In this document: positions 34,057-43,622 of the stretch, piece after piece
How the letters are laid out: every line of letters starts with the position of its first letter
How positions within the stretch are numbered: position 1 is the first letter of the stretch
Assembly (NCBI RefSeq): GCF_003055625.1
Contig: NZ_CP028811.1
Location: 62,001-126,000, forward strand
DNA: 64,000 nt
Source of the DNA: Flavobacterium magnum
GTDB taxonomy: Bacteria; Bacteroidota; Bacteroidia; Flavobacteriales; Flavobacteriaceae
Direction: 5' to 3'
Made by a program: the position numbers and the translations under genes
Notes under the pieces: model-generated
Told to the model about the DNA's origin: nothing
The model's input: the letters and a program-made list of their open reading frames with translations, nothing else
The model's database searches: none

Positions 34057-35178
34057 CTATTTTTTTGAGGCTGCAATCTGTTCTGCCAATTCATTTGCAG
34101 CCATGAATTCGACGTCCGGCCAGCGTTTTGTAATTTCCGAAAGCAACTTTTTTAAGGCTCCCAATCCGTTTTCCCTGTTTTTCGGATCCACCAATCCTGA
34201 ATAATTGACGCGATGCGAACTGATTATCGCCGGTTTATTCCAGCGGAAAGCCGCTTCAACCTGCTTGAGCGCATGTTCTACAGGATCATATCCGCGCTTC
34301 CAGATCGGTTCAAAGACAACGTTGCGGACCATGAATGTCTGTCCGTGTTCGTTTTGTTTTCCGGTATAATTAAATACGCGCTTGAATTTTCCGCCTCCAA
34401 GGTGTTCTTTTTTATCAAACGGCGTATCGATGTACAACACACCATTTTCTTTGAGCGCTTTGTGAAGCACCGCATTTTCCCTTCCGCCCGGAGCGTTGAA
34501 ATGGGTCGCCCTGAACCCGAAAACTTTCTCGAACGCATTGAGTCCGTCAGCGATGATTTCGTTATGCGATTCGAATTCACTGAAATCACTGAAATCGAAA
34601 GCGGCGGTATAGGAAGGGTAATTTTTTAATGATATCGAGGTATAACTGCGGTTTTTGAGTGCCACTAGGGTAGCCTTGTCGCGATTTTTCAGCGCATCAT
34701 TGAAAATCTTCAGATTCAGGTGCTCGCGACCATGGAATTGCGGCACAATCAATTTCTTACGCATTCCTTCCTGCCACAGCGCCCAGACATTTTCGTATCC
34801 TTTTCGTTTGGCAAAGGTCTCAGGAAGCAGCTCATATTCGTACTTCTCGTAATTATTGGCTTTCATTTTGTCGAAATCAATATTTACAGGAAGGGAGAAC
34901 GCCGTAAAGACTGCAGGATTTCCATGGCGGTCTTTGACGCTGGAAAGCACTTCAAAAAGCTGTTGCAGATCGTCCCCGGTCTCCAGGGTGTCATGGATAT
35001 CAAAGTGGGATAGCGGCTTTACACCCTCTTTTTCCATTTGTTCAATGGCCTCTTTGGAGTCCACTTTTACATTCCCGTAATCATCCACTGAAATCACGAC
35101 AATCTTCCTGTCAGTTTTCCAGCCGCGGATGTTTTTCATATTGTTGGCCAAGGCCTGCTTCAGATTTTTTAAGCTCAT
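34057..35178 (-). CDS. CE4-like polysaccharide deacetylase-family protein (copy 1)
   Basis: 373 residues from the ATG at 35178; an earlier ATG at 35211 overlaps the preceding gene. Shows a VISVDDYGN motif, comparable to the Asp-Asp motif 1 of CE4 deacetylases, FHGREH (HxxxH, motif 2), FNAPGGREN and a C-terminal ISSHRVNY. The protein has no signal peptide, so it may act on cytoplasmic or lipid-linked precursors. It is clearly related to the protein encoded at 40188-41306 (same order of motifs, FHGREH, F.P...A..RW.KPA.I.SHR, and C-terminal WP..EFM...ELA). The substrate is unknown; an amide of an acetylated sugar is the natural guess. Confidence 0.8.
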   Translation of the reverse strand: MSLKNLKQALANNMKNIRGWKTDRKIVVISVDDYGNVKVDSKEAIEQMEKEGVKPLSHFDIHDTLETGDDLQQLFEVLSSVKDRHGNPAVFTAFSLPVNIDFDKMKANNYEKYEYELLPETFAKRKGYENVWALWQEGMRKKLIVPQFHGREHLNLKIFNDALKNRDKATLVALKNRSYTSISLKNYPSYTAAFDFSDFSEFESHNEIIADGLNAFEKVFGFRATHFNAPGGRENAVLHKALKENGVLYIDTPFDKKEHLGGGKFKRVFNYTGKQNEHGQTFMVRNVVFEPIWKRGYDPVEHALKQVEAAFRWNKPAIISSHRVNYSGLVDPKNRENGLGALKKLLSEITKRWPDVEFMAANELAEQIAASKK

Positions 35179-35185
35179 ATATCGG

Positions 35186-35701
35186 TTATTTCTGTAAAAA
35201 TTTTGAATCATCCTGGGATAGCAGGAATTCCATTTTTTCTTTGCGGCTCATGTTTTTGCAATTCAGGTTGTAGTCCATGATCCTGTCTTCGAGATCGCTT
35301 AAATTCCCGATCGGTTTGGCCGGATTGCCGCCTGCTATCACATTGTCAGGAATGCTTTTCGTGACCACGGATCCGGCTGCAATTAACACGTTACTGCCGA
35401 TCGTGACGCCGGGCAAAATGATGGTTCCATAGCCGATGTATACATTGTTTCCCACTTTTATCTTTCCGAAAAAATCAAAATCAGGATATTTTTCACGGAA
35501 CATCCAGCTGGCGCCATGTGTAAAAAAATGCACATCAAGCCCCACCTGTACCCTGTCTCCGAGTTCAATCAGGTACGGTTCACTTCCAAAATTCCTGCTG
35601 TACAGCGAGCAGCCTTTACCCAGTCTGACACCCATGTCCTTAGCGTGTCTTACTCCATCCCAATAGTTGAGTTTGTAATAGTGAGCTAATTTTTTAAACA
35701 T
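35186..35701 (-). CDS. Left-handed beta-helix acyltransferase (maltose/galactoside O-acetyltransferase type)
   Basis: 171 residues. Hexapeptide repeats run through the middle (IELGDRVQVGLDVHFFTHGA, IKVGNNVYIGYGTIILPGV, IGSNVLIAAGSVV), with His in FFTHGA as likely catalytic base and the closing signature VIAGGNPAKPIG. It should O-acetylate a sugar of the polysaccharide with acetyl-CoA in the cytoplasm. Located between a GT4 gene and the deacetylase-like gene, which together could set the acetylation pattern. Confidence 0.88.
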   Translation of the reverse strand: MFKKLAHYYKLNYWDGVRHAKDMGVRLGKGCSLYSRNFGSEPYLIELGDRVQVGLDVHFFTHGASWMFREKYPDFDFFGKIKVGNNVYIGYGTIILPGVTIGSNVLIAAGSVVTKSIPDNVIAGGNPAKPIGNLSDLEDRIMDYNLNCKNMSRKEKMEFLLSQDDSKFLQK

Positions 35702-35735
35702 AAGATATAATTTAAGATTCTATAAAAATGCGGGG

Positions 35736-36881
35736 CTATTTCCCGGAGGAATACACATCTTCAATACCCTTCCAGATAATTTCCGGCCTGAAGTTCTTAG
35801 CCCATTCGATACCATTGCGTCCCATTTGTTTTGCCTCCTCCTGATGTTCATAAAAATAGCGCAGCATGTCAACCAATTCCGCTTCAGAATAAGGGCTGAT
35901 CAACCGGCCATTAAATCCATCAGAAACAGCATCCATGCAGCCGGTCGCTTTGGTGCTGATTACCGGGATGCCCATTGCGGCAGCCTGTATGAGCACATTA
36001 CCGAAACCTTCCCACCATGCAGGAAGTACGAAAACATCCATTAGCGAAAGATACAGCGGAACGTCTGTTTGTGGTTTCATTCCCGCCATGACAATTCCGG
36101 GATGGTGGTTGAACTTTTCAATCAGTTGCGTATCACGGATCTGGTCCCAGAAAGGCCGGCCAATCATCAATAGTCGGGCTTTGTTATTTTCTTTGTAATA
36201 GGCATCAAACGCATGGTACAATTCCTTAATGCCTTTACGCTCTACGATCCGGCCTACGTATCCGAATACGAAACAGCCTTCGAGGTTATACTCTTTTCGC
36301 GCTTCTTCAGCCTTAACTTTATCTGTTGCCAAAGGATCGAATAACGACAGGTTGATCCCATTGCTGCTTCCTTTGGCAATCGTAAAGGCTTTTTCATCCT
36401 TAAAAATACCCTCATCCATCCCCAGTTTTTTTACTGAATTACTGATGCAGATGATTTTGTGGGAACACTTCGCAATAATTTTCTCCAATGAAATCAGGAA
36501 AGACCGTTTTTTTCCGTTTTCATGCTCAAAACGGAATCCCCGGCAGGTGTAAATCCTAAACGGAACTCCGGTGATTTTTGCCGCCATCATCCCAAGCAGG
36601 CTGACTTTTGGCGTACCCAGGTTTACGATGTCCGGTCTAACTTTACGGAATACTTTTATAACCTGGAATAATGTCTTTAAATCTTTCCATGGGCTGATGT
36701 CACGCTCTATTTTTATAGCCAGTAACGGAACATTTTCTTCCGCGCAGAATTTAGTCACACGCGGCGCTTCAGGAGCCATCAGGTAGACTTCATACCCTTT
36801 CTTTATAAAATAATCCAGCTGCCCGTTTAAAAGGTCCACGCTGGGCTCCGCAGTAATCCCTACAATTAATTTCTTTTTCAT
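35736..36881 (-). CDS. GT4-family glycosyltransferase
   Basis: 381 residues from the ATG at 36881, 7 bp after the upstream gene; the frame is open to 36908 but that would overlap. GT-B fold: N-terminal half with VNLGTPKVSLLGMMAAK and YTCRGFRFEHENGKK, C-terminal half with FGYVGRIVERKGIKEL, VFVLPAWWEGFGNVLIQAA and the E-x7-E motif of retaining GT4 enzymes. Likely adds one sugar of the repeat unit at the cytoplasmic face. Similar to transferases that act right after the initiating sugar in amino-sugar glycans. Confidence 0.93.
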   Translation of the reverse strand: MKKKLIVGITAEPSVDLLNGQLDYFIKKGYEVYLMAPEAPRVTKFCAEENVPLLAIKIERDISPWKDLKTLFQVIKVFRKVRPDIVNLGTPKVSLLGMMAAKITGVPFRIYTCRGFRFEHENGKKRSFLISLEKIIAKCSHKIICISNSVKKLGMDEGIFKDEKAFTIAKGSSNGINLSLFDPLATDKVKAEEARKEYNLEGCFVFGYVGRIVERKGIKELYHAFDAYYKENNKARLLMIGRPFWDQIRDTQLIEKFNHHPGIVMAGMKPQTDVPLYLSLMDVFVLPAWWEGFGNVLIQAAAMGIPVISTKATGCMDAVSDGFNGRLISPYSEAELVDMLRYFYEHQEEAKQMGRNGIEWAKNFRPEIIWKGIEDVYSSGK

Positions 36882-36888
36882 TTTATGG

Positions 36889-38073
36889 TTAAGGTTTGGC
36901 ATTTGCATGCACGGCTTCTTTCAGGAAAAGATTGTAGAAGTCTCTCCTTCTGTCAGCAAGAATGTCTTTTTGGTATTCTTTGGCAGTCGAAAAATTCTTT
37001 TTTGCTTCAGCAGTCATTTGCTGTTGAGTAAAAGCGGTAATCAGTTCGGCAATTTGTTTTACAGCACCCGGCTTGAAAATCTTATCCGGCGAAAGCAATT
37101 CGGGAATTCCCGCCGTTCTTGCCCCGAGTGCCGGACAGCCTACACTCATGGCTTCTATCAGCGCGCGTGGCAAACCTTCCTGCTTGCTCGGTTGGATATA
37201 AAGATCCATTTTTTCCAGGAATTCAAAAACTTGGTCGTGCGGTAAAGCCCCGACAATTTCAACCTGATCGGTCACGCCATATTTCTCGGCAATGCCTTTG
37301 AGGTAATCCGGTTTTCCCTGACCGATTACGTGATATTTCACATTTCGGCCAGCCTTTTTAAGCAAAGCGATGGCTTTTATCACGTCATCCTGACCTTTAT
37401 AAGGCACATCGATTGCGGCGACCGTGGCAATGGAAAGCGTTTCAGGAATTCCTGCTGCAATCTTTTCGAGCCGTTTGCTTAATTTTTCTTCGGAAAGATC
37501 CTTCAATTCAACATTGGAGCAATTGATGCTTTTTCCTTTGGTCGGGTATCGGTTTTGAAGGAACTCCTTGGTTACATAAATTACATAAGGGCAATCCTTT
37601 ATAAGCTGTTGCTGCTCATGCAATTTATAATGCGCGATCATTTTCCCTTTCCAGTTATAATTCCAATACGCATCAAAAGTACAGGCTACAAATTCGACGA
37701 GATAAGGCGTATTGAACTTTCTTGCCGCGTTCACCGCAATGGTTCCCGAAGCGCTTGGCATGCGTGCCACAACAACATCACTCGCAGCCACAGCGTCTTC
37801 AATCGTTTTGACGGCTTTGGCTTTGTTGGGTAAATAATTCCGGATACTTTTAAAATTCGGGAATTCAATAAAGCTGAAATTATCAGGTGAAATCGGGCTG
37901 AATTTCCCGCTGCTGCCTTCTTCAATTTTTCGCAGACGCATGCAAAACGTAAGCTCATCGCCCAGCATCAGGTATCTGGCTTTAATCCTGTCATTATAGT
38001 GGATTCCGAAAAAATCACCGTTATTATTCTGGTAAAGTGGTCCGTCATGGACAAAAAGTACTTTTGTCGCCAT
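36889..38073 (-). CDS. GT4-family glycosyltransferase
   Basis: 394 residues. GT-B fold with SIATVAAIDVPYKGQDDVIKA, YHVIGQGKPDYL, and the donor-binding block QPSKQEGLPRALIEAMSVG. The N-terminal domain (VLFVHDGPLYQ, FGIHYNDRIKARYL) is less common. It should be a cytoplasmic enzyme building the repeat unit. Its ATG begins 1 bp after the stop of the next GT4 gene upstream. Confidence 0.92.
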   Translation of the reverse strand: MATKVLFVHDGPLYQNNNGDFFGIHYNDRIKARYLMLGDELTFCMRLRKIEEGSSGKFSPISPDNFSFIEFPNFKSIRNYLPNKAKAVKTIEDAVAASDVVVARMPSASGTIAVNAARKFNTPYLVEFVACTFDAYWNYNWKGKMIAHYKLHEQQQLIKDCPYVIYVTKEFLQNRYPTKGKSINCSNVELKDLSEEKLSKRLEKIAAGIPETLSIATVAAIDVPYKGQDDVIKAIALLKKAGRNVKYHVIGQGKPDYLKGIAEKYGVTDQVEIVGALPHDQVFEFLEKMDLYIQPSKQEGLPRALIEAMSVGCPALGARTAGIPELLSPDKIFKPGAVKQIAELITAFTQQQMTAEAKKNFSTAKEYQKDILADRRRDFYNLFLKEAVHANAKP

Positions 38074-38074
38074 A

Positions 38075-39175
38075 TTATAAAAGCTCTTTGAAAAGATTCA
38101 GGTTTTTATCGAGATCAAATTTTACCCGTGCCCATGCCGCGCATTTGAATTTATTTTCATCGATTTGCTTCCTTGAAAAATCAAGTATTAAATCGGCCAC
38201 GGAATTTACTTCCAGCGGATTAAAGACCATATGCTGATGATTTTCGGGTAATGCTTCACTAATAGAGGCAATATCGGCTGTAATTACGGGCAAATCACTT
38301 AGCATGGCTTCAATAAGGGCGTTTGGCTGACCCTCGGTGACAGAAGGAAAATAAAACACATCCATCGCCTTATAAACGATTTCAAGATCATTTCTGAGGC
38401 CTAATGTGATACAGTTATCGATGATACCATTTTCTTTAAGTTTTGCCTTAAAAACATCGCTGTCGGTGTCTTTGCCACAGAAAAGAAAAAGCACGTTTGG
38501 ATTTTCCGAAATCACTTTTGCAGCCACTTTAAATATTGTATTATGGTTTTTTGCAGGATCAAACCTACCGACATGCCCCACTATAAAGGTATTTTCATCA
38601 ATTCCGAGTTTTGCTGCTGCTTCTTTTTTTGAAATCGAAATATCAAATTTTGCCGCATCAGAACCATTTGGAATGACTTTATACCGGGCATCATTCCGAT
38701 AATATTTCTTGTGGAAATTGTCAAAAGCGGCCTGGCTGTTCGAAAGGATCCCCGTAGCGTTCTTCCGGATCAGGAAGTTGGCAAAATCATTGTATTTCTT
38801 TTTGAAAAAATTATTCCCGAAAGCATTGGTCGACCGTCTGTAAAAAGCCATCCTGTTGGGGATACCGGCCTTTTTGGCAATCGCGATCGGAAGTCCGCCG
38901 AAATTCCCGTTGAACGTGCAAATGGTATCAAATCCTTCTGACTTCAAAAAGCCATAAAATGCTTTTACTTTTTTGATGTCGAGGTAGCCTATGGACATAT
39001 AAAAAATCTTTGCGCCGACCTTTTCAAAATTATCATGCAGATCCCCTTTTCTCAGTTTTACCGACAGCACGCTGAAATCAAATTCATCCTTATAATGATT
39101 GACGACGCGCAGCGCATAATTTTCAGCGCCGCCGGCATCAAGCGTTGGCAATAAAAAAAGTACTTTCTTTTTCAC
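38075..39175 (-). CDS. GT4-family glycosyltransferase
   Basis: 366 residues with a GTG start at 39175 that overlaps the TGA of the epimerase gene (GTGA), so translation is probably coupled. GT-B motifs: LLPTLDAGGAENYALRV at the N-terminus, VGHVGRFDPAKNH, and FYFPSVTEGQPNALIEAMLS with the E-x7-E pair. A retaining transferase for one repeat-unit linkage. Confidence 0.93.
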   Translation of the reverse strand: MKKKVLFLLPTLDAGGAENYALRVVNHYKDEFDFSVLSVKLRKGDLHDNFEKVGAKIFYMSIGYLDIKKVKAFYGFLKSEGFDTICTFNGNFGGLPIAIAKKAGIPNRMAFYRRSTNAFGNNFFKKKYNDFANFLIRKNATGILSNSQAAFDNFHKKYYRNDARYKVIPNGSDAAKFDISISKKEAAAKLGIDENTFIVGHVGRFDPAKNHNTIFKVAAKVISENPNVLFLFCGKDTDSDVFKAKLKENGIIDNCITLGLRNDLEIVYKAMDVFYFPSVTEGQPNALIEAMLSDLPVITADIASISEALPENHQHMVFNPLEVNSVADLILDFSRKQIDENKFKCAAWARVKFDLDKNLNLFKELL

Positions 39176-40191
39176 TGGATCTTATAATAATCCCTGTACC
39201 ACAGCACAAACTGCTGAAGGCCTTCTTTCAGGGATGTTTGTGGTGTATAACCTGAATATTGCTGCAATTGATCGATGTCTGCATACGTCTGGAATACGTC
39301 TCCGGCCTGCATCGGCAGGAAGTCCAATATGGCTTCTTTTCCCGAAGATTCCTGAATGAACTGAATAAAATCCATCAGTTTTTCCGGATTGTTATTCCCG
39401 ATGTTAAAAACACGATAATCGGACTGTTCGACTTCTTTGTCAATAATTCCAATTACACCCTGGATGATATCATCGATATATGTAAAGTCACGCCTTAAAT
39501 CGCCATTATTGAATACCTTAATCGGTTTGCCTTCGAACAGCGCTTTTGTAAAAAGGAAAGGCGCCATATCAGGCCTTCCCCATGGGCCGTACACCGTAAA
39601 AAACCTCAGCCCCGTTGTAGGAAGCCCATACAAATGGGAATACACGTGTGCCATGAGTTCGTTGCTCTTTTTGGTAGCGGCATACAGGCTTACAGGATGG
39701 TCTACCCGGTCCTGTTCTGAAAACGGCACTTCATCGCGATTCCCGTACACAGAGGAACTTGAGGCGTATACCAAATGCTTTACATTGTTCTGGCGGCAGG
39801 CTTCAAGTATATTGATAAAACCGACCACGTTTGACTGTACATACACTTTTGGGTTGTCGATGGAATATCTTACCCCGGCCTGTGCGGCGAGATTGGCCAC
39901 AATTTCAAATTTTTCTTTTTCGAAAAGGACGTCAAGCCGGTGCTCATCCGTCAGGTCCAGCTGAAGGAATTTAAAATCGTTAAAAGTATGGCTGACGACT
40001 TCTTTTTGCCGCAGGAAATTCTCTTCCTGTACGTCAATACCCAATTCCCTGAGGCGGTCCAGTTTGAGCCTGACGTCGTAATACGCATTCAGGTTGTCTA
40101 TGCCGTAGACATTATGACCGGCTTCGAGTAGTCTTTTAACGAGGTGGAACCCGATGAAACCTGCGGCTCCGGTTACCAGTATTTTCTTCAT
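39172..40191 (-). CDS. NAD-dependent epimerase, probably UDP-glucuronate 4-epimerase
   Basis: 339 residues. Extended SDR fold with GAAGFIGFHLVKRL, the Ser and YxxxK catalytic residues in ASSSSVYGN and SLYAATKKSNE, and GIDNLNAYYDVRLKLDRL near the N-terminus, as in CapI/GlaE-type UDP-GlcA 4-epimerases. A ugd gene for UDP-glucuronate is present at 60570-61967, so a UDP-GlcA to UDP-GalA conversion is coherent. Four-base ATGA overlap with the upstream deacetylase-like gene. Confidence 0.9.
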   Translation of the reverse strand: MKKILVTGAAGFIGFHLVKRLLEAGHNVYGIDNLNAYYDVRLKLDRLRELGIDVQEENFLRQKEVVSHTFNDFKFLQLDLTDEHRLDVLFEKEKFEIVANLAAQAGVRYSIDNPKVYVQSNVVGFINILEACRQNNVKHLVYASSSSVYGNRDEVPFSEQDRVDHPVSLYAATKKSNELMAHVYSHLYGLPTTGLRFFTVYGPWGRPDMAPFLFTKALFEGKPIKVFNNGDLRRDFTYIDDIIQGVIGIIDKEVEQSDYRVFNIGNNNPEKLMDFIQFIQESSGKEAILDFLPMQAGDVFQTYADIDQLQQYSGYTPQTSLKEGLQQFVLWYRDYYKIQ

Positions 40192-41306
40192 CCTGTCTTT
40201 TTTGATGATTTAATAAGATCGGCCAATTCGACTGTAGTCATGAATTCAGTTTCCGGCCATTTTTTACAGATGGCTTTGAGTAAAGCACCCAGTTGGTTAA
40301 GGCCGTTCTCCCTGTTGGAAGCTTTGAGCGTACCCATAAAGTTGTGCCTGTGGCTGCAGATTACAGCCGGCTTTTTCCATCGGAAAGCGATTTCAATTTC
40401 CTTTAATGCTTTGGCCACCTGTGAGGCGCTATGGGATCCCGGCTCAAAAGTGACATTGCGGACAATGTCAATCTGCCCGAATTCATTCACCCTGCCCATA
40501 AATCTTTTTGCGGTAGGTTTTTCACCGGCTTTCAGCAGCGGTTGTTTCCTGACGCGCGCGCCCTGAATCACATCTACGCCATTTTCCTTGAGGAAAGGCA
40601 GTAGTTTCGGATGCATGGTGTTCTGTGGTGCAATTACGGAACGCGATGTAAATCCAAAAGCCTGTTCGAATTGCTGCAGTCCTTCATGGATTGTTTTTTT
40701 TACATTATTCAATTCCGTTTCAGAAGCGGTATAAAATGATGACAGGTATCCTTTGGGATTGATCTCATTGCGCCCGAAACCAAAAAACCTGTGTTCGAAA
40801 CCTGCAATCGTTTCCTGTTTTGCCGCTTTGAGGTCATTCATCCAATAGTCGACCTGCACATGTTCGCGACCGTGGAATTGTGGGTAAAAAATATCGGCCG
40901 AAATCCCTTTTTGCACCAGTTCGAAAGCACTTCCGCAATCATATCTTTGATAGGAATCCCTGAAGTCCTCATAAAAATACTCCTCAAAACCGGCCGCTTT
41001 TATTTTTTCAAAGTCAGGGTTTGCCGTCAGGAAATTGGCAGTAATTATACTATGCCTATCATTTTTATCTCTTACCGAAGTGAGACAGTCGTACAGCAGC
41101 TCCAGATCTTTTGCGGTCTCTAAAGAATCAACACGGTTGAACGGATTGTCCTTCAATTTAAACTGTTGGGACATTTTTTTAAAGGCATCGGCTGACTGCA
41201 TCCGGATACTTCCCCAGTCATCACTCTCAATGACTATAATTTTCCGTGAAGTCGACCAACCGGAAATAGCGTAAAGATTGCTTTTGATATAGTTTTTAAG
41301 GCCCAC
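40188..41306 (-). CDS. CE4-like polysaccharide deacetylase-family protein (copy 2)
   Basis: 372 residues with a GTG start at 41306, just after the upstream TAA. Motifs match those of the protein encoded at 34057-35178: ESDDWGSIRM (Asp-Asp), FHGREH, IAPQNTMH, and CSHRHNF near the C-terminus. There is no signal peptide. The two copies are diverged well beyond recent duplication and probably act on different sugars or positions. It overlaps the epimerase gene by four bases. Confidence 0.8.
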   Translation of the reverse strand: MGLKNYIKSNLYAISGWSTSRKIIVIESDDWGSIRMQSADAFKKMSQQFKLKDNPFNRVDSLETAKDLELLYDCLTSVRDKNDRHSIITANFLTANPDFEKIKAAGFEEYFYEDFRDSYQRYDCGSAFELVQKGISADIFYPQFHGREHVQVDYWMNDLKAAKQETIAGFEHRFFGFGRNEINPKGYLSSFYTASETELNNVKKTIHEGLQQFEQAFGFTSRSVIAPQNTMHPKLLPFLKENGVDVIQGARVRKQPLLKAGEKPTAKRFMGRVNEFGQIDIVRNVTFEPGSHSASQVAKALKEIEIAFRWKKPAVICSHRHNFMGTLKASNRENGLNQLGALLKAICKKWPETEFMTTVELADLIKSSKKTG

Positions 41307-41307
41307 C

Positions 41308-42561
41308 TTATTTGATGAAATTTATCATGCAGATATACGTCTGCGAAATCAATGCGATTATCGGATTTGAGATAAAAGTGTCAATGGTGGCGGTATCAAA
41401 CCAGATCCTGACTTCCACGATCATGTAAAACAGCGCTACAACGAGATGCAGCCCGTAAAACCGTTTGTACCAGTCGTCGTCATATTTGGCCAGGAAAAGG
41501 AACAGGAATCCATAAAACAACAACAGCGACAATCGGAAGTACCGGAAAAACGTAGGCACTTCGCCCATGACCGCAAATGAGATGGCCATCAGGAATATCG
41601 TGAAACAGAACAAAGGTAAAAGGTCGCTTTTGAGTAACTCCTTCCGCCTTCGCAAAAACAATAGGAAAGCGAACAGGAACGTGGTGTATGTAAGCGGTTT
41701 CACCTTAAAGGTAACATACCAGTTCAGCGAAGTGGCTGCCTCGGCCCTGTCTTCAATGTATCCTTCACTTGTATAACTTGAGGTTTTTTTGTTAATCCCT
41801 TCAAGGGAGGTCTGTGGAATAAGACTTTGTACGTTTACGACAGGGAAATTATTCAATACGAGTGAAGCGGCCAGCAGCATCAGGTAAATACGTGGCCTGT
41901 TGCCTATCAGTTTATAGGCCCCGAACACAATCACTGAAAAGAAGAATCCAAAGTGGATGAACGGTGTCACGAGTAACCCGATGATATGCCGGTTCTGCTT
42001 CAGTACCAGGAAACGATAGCTGTAGTATACAAAGATATGTGCCGCAATCCAGAAGCGGAAAGAATTGATTTCCCATGGACCGATGATGAAGGCAAATGTG
42101 AATACCGTTAACTTGAGGTTGCGGTTCAGCTTTTCACCCGAATATTCGATCAATGTCCAGATGTTCCTCGAGAAATAAAATCCGAAAAGCAATCCAAGTA
42201 TCCCATAAAACACACTTGGACTGTCAGTAAAACGGCTCACCACAAATTTCAGCAGTGGCATGAAAACGTCAACATACTTTACGTCGTCACCGTAAAGCCG
42301 TGTCGTAAACTGGTCGAAGGTAAGGTTACTCTCGCCCACCCATTCCAAAAAGTTCTCCCTGTGACGGAACGAGTCCATCGTTTCCCGGACAGGATAGAAT
42401 GTGTACCCGTAGAAGCCACAAAAAAGTAAAATGATATTTTTCGAATACTTAGAAAGGTAATTACGGACTGAAAAGACCAACGAAAAGAATGGGTTGACCA
42501 AAAATAAGGTCAGCAACCATAGCGAATCGTCCTTCTGTGTATTATCCTGGCTTTGCGACAT
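41308..42561 (-). CDS. EpsG-like multi-spanning membrane protein, putative polysaccharide polymerase (Wzy)
   Basis: 417 residues with about ten hydrophobic segments (for example IILLFCGFYGYTFYP, VFYGILGLLFGFYF, YTTFLFAFLLFL, LLLFYGFLFLFLAKY) and a larger loop around 235-285. It resembles EpsG-family proteins, including the short DSFRHRENF loop. It is the only candidate polymerase in an operon with a Wzx flippase and a Wza/Wzc pair, so Wzy is the natural assignment. Polymerase sequences are poorly conserved, so this rests on topology and context. Confidence 0.8.
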   Translation of the reverse strand: MSQSQDNTQKDDSLWLLTLFLVNPFFSLVFSVRNYLSKYSKNIILLFCGFYGYTFYPVRETMDSFRHRENFLEWVGESNLTFDQFTTRLYGDDVKYVDVFMPLLKFVVSRFTDSPSVFYGILGLLFGFYFSRNIWTLIEYSGEKLNRNLKLTVFTFAFIIGPWEINSFRFWIAAHIFVYYSYRFLVLKQNRHIIGLLVTPFIHFGFFFSVIVFGAYKLIGNRPRIYLMLLAASLVLNNFPVVNVQSLIPQTSLEGINKKTSSYTSEGYIEDRAEAATSLNWYVTFKVKPLTYTTFLFAFLLFLRRRKELLKSDLLPLFCFTIFLMAISFAVMGEVPTFFRYFRLSLLLFYGFLFLFLAKYDDDWYKRFYGLHLVVALFYMIVEVRIWFDTATIDTFISNPIIALISQTYICMINFIK

Positions 42562-42569
42562 CTGCTGGG

Positions 42570-43622
42570 TTAAAATTGGATTTCGTTAATGTCCTCCACT
42601 TCTTTGATATGCTTTGTGGGATTGACAATCGACCACCAATCCATGAGTTTTTGCTTTTCGAGCAGTTTGTGCAACCAGTAAAACTTACTCGATGGATTGC
42701 CGATCAACAGTGCGGCCGACCAAAAACTGAAAATAATGCTGTTCTTCAGGTTTATCAGGAAAAGCTCGGCCGGCACGGTACTGGTGTTGAGCACGATGCG
42801 ATCCATTTTCTTAAACTTCTCAATCTGGAAAGCGTGCGTGTTCGGGTGCAGCTTGATGTAAATCTTTTTGTCCGGATATTTGTCCAGGATGGCCTGAAGC
42901 ACCTGCAGTTCGTAGTCATACACCTTGAACTCGACATACCATTGGTTGATGTAAAAAAGCACGCCTTCGGTTTCAGTCATTTCCTTGCTGATATCGAAAT
43001 TGAATATTTCAGACGCCTTTTTAGTTTCATTATCAGAAGTATACAATGAAATTGGCACTACTTTTTTACGGGTGACATTGTCATAGCTTTCCGGGTGATT
43101 GATCCATACCTCGTCCGTTTGTTTGAGAAAACCGTTCTTGTTGCTGACGAAGTAAAGTTTATTCACACTCAGCTTCTGTGTTTTAAAAAAACGGTAATTC
43201 TTAATTGTGGCCCTCAATCGTGACGGGATGGCCGACCTTGCAATGGTAATATACGGCCGGGTTCCTTCCGGAGCGATGGCGATGGTTGTGCCCTTCGGAG
43301 AGAGTTTGTTGATCAGGTACTGATTTATCGGGGCCTGCTCCAAAAACAGGATCAGTTTTTCATACGGTTTCGACAACACGTAATCAAGCGTTTCCTTGAT
43401 TTTCGGGTTGTACACCTTACTCAGGATGTCGACTTCGACAATCACGACCTCAACGCCCAACGCCTCAAAATTCAGCTGGTTCTTAAAGCGGTTTGCCTTG
43501 ACATTGACATGCAGTAAGACGGTGACATTATATTGACTTTTATCAGAATACAACTGTTCAATCAGGCTCGTGATGACCAGAACATGGTATTCTGTGTTGA
43601 TGGCAAAAAGGATATTTTTCAT
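42570..43622 (-). CDS. Putative sialyltransferase-like glycosyltransferase (GT52/polysialyltransferase-like)
   Basis: 350 residues. The N-terminus ILFAINTEYHVLVITSLIEQL, a central KLHPNTHAF motif and TVPAELFLINL near the C-terminus recall the HP and S/T-rich donor motifs of bacterial GT-B sialyltransferases (GT52, GT38). I cannot assign a family with certainty. The gene follows an HAD phosphatase and a KdsB-like cytidylyltransferase gene, so transfer of a CMP-activated keto-sugar acid is a coherent role. It starts right after the HAD gene's stop. Confidence 0.6.
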   Translation of the reverse strand: MKNILFAINTEYHVLVITSLIEQLYSDKSQYNVTVLLHVNVKANRFKNQLNFEALGVEVVIVEVDILSKVYNPKIKETLDYVLSKPYEKLILFLEQAPINQYLINKLSPKGTTIAIAPEGTRPYITIARSAIPSRLRATIKNYRFFKTQKLSVNKLYFVSNKNGFLKQTDEVWINHPESYDNVTRKKVVPISLYTSDNETKKASEIFNFDISKEMTETEGVLFYINQWYVEFKVYDYELQVLQAILDKYPDKKIYIKLHPNTHAFQIEKFKKMDRIVLNTSTVPAELFLINLKNSIIFSFWSAALLIGNPSSKFYWLHKLLEKQKLMDWWSIVNPTKHIKEVEDINEIQF

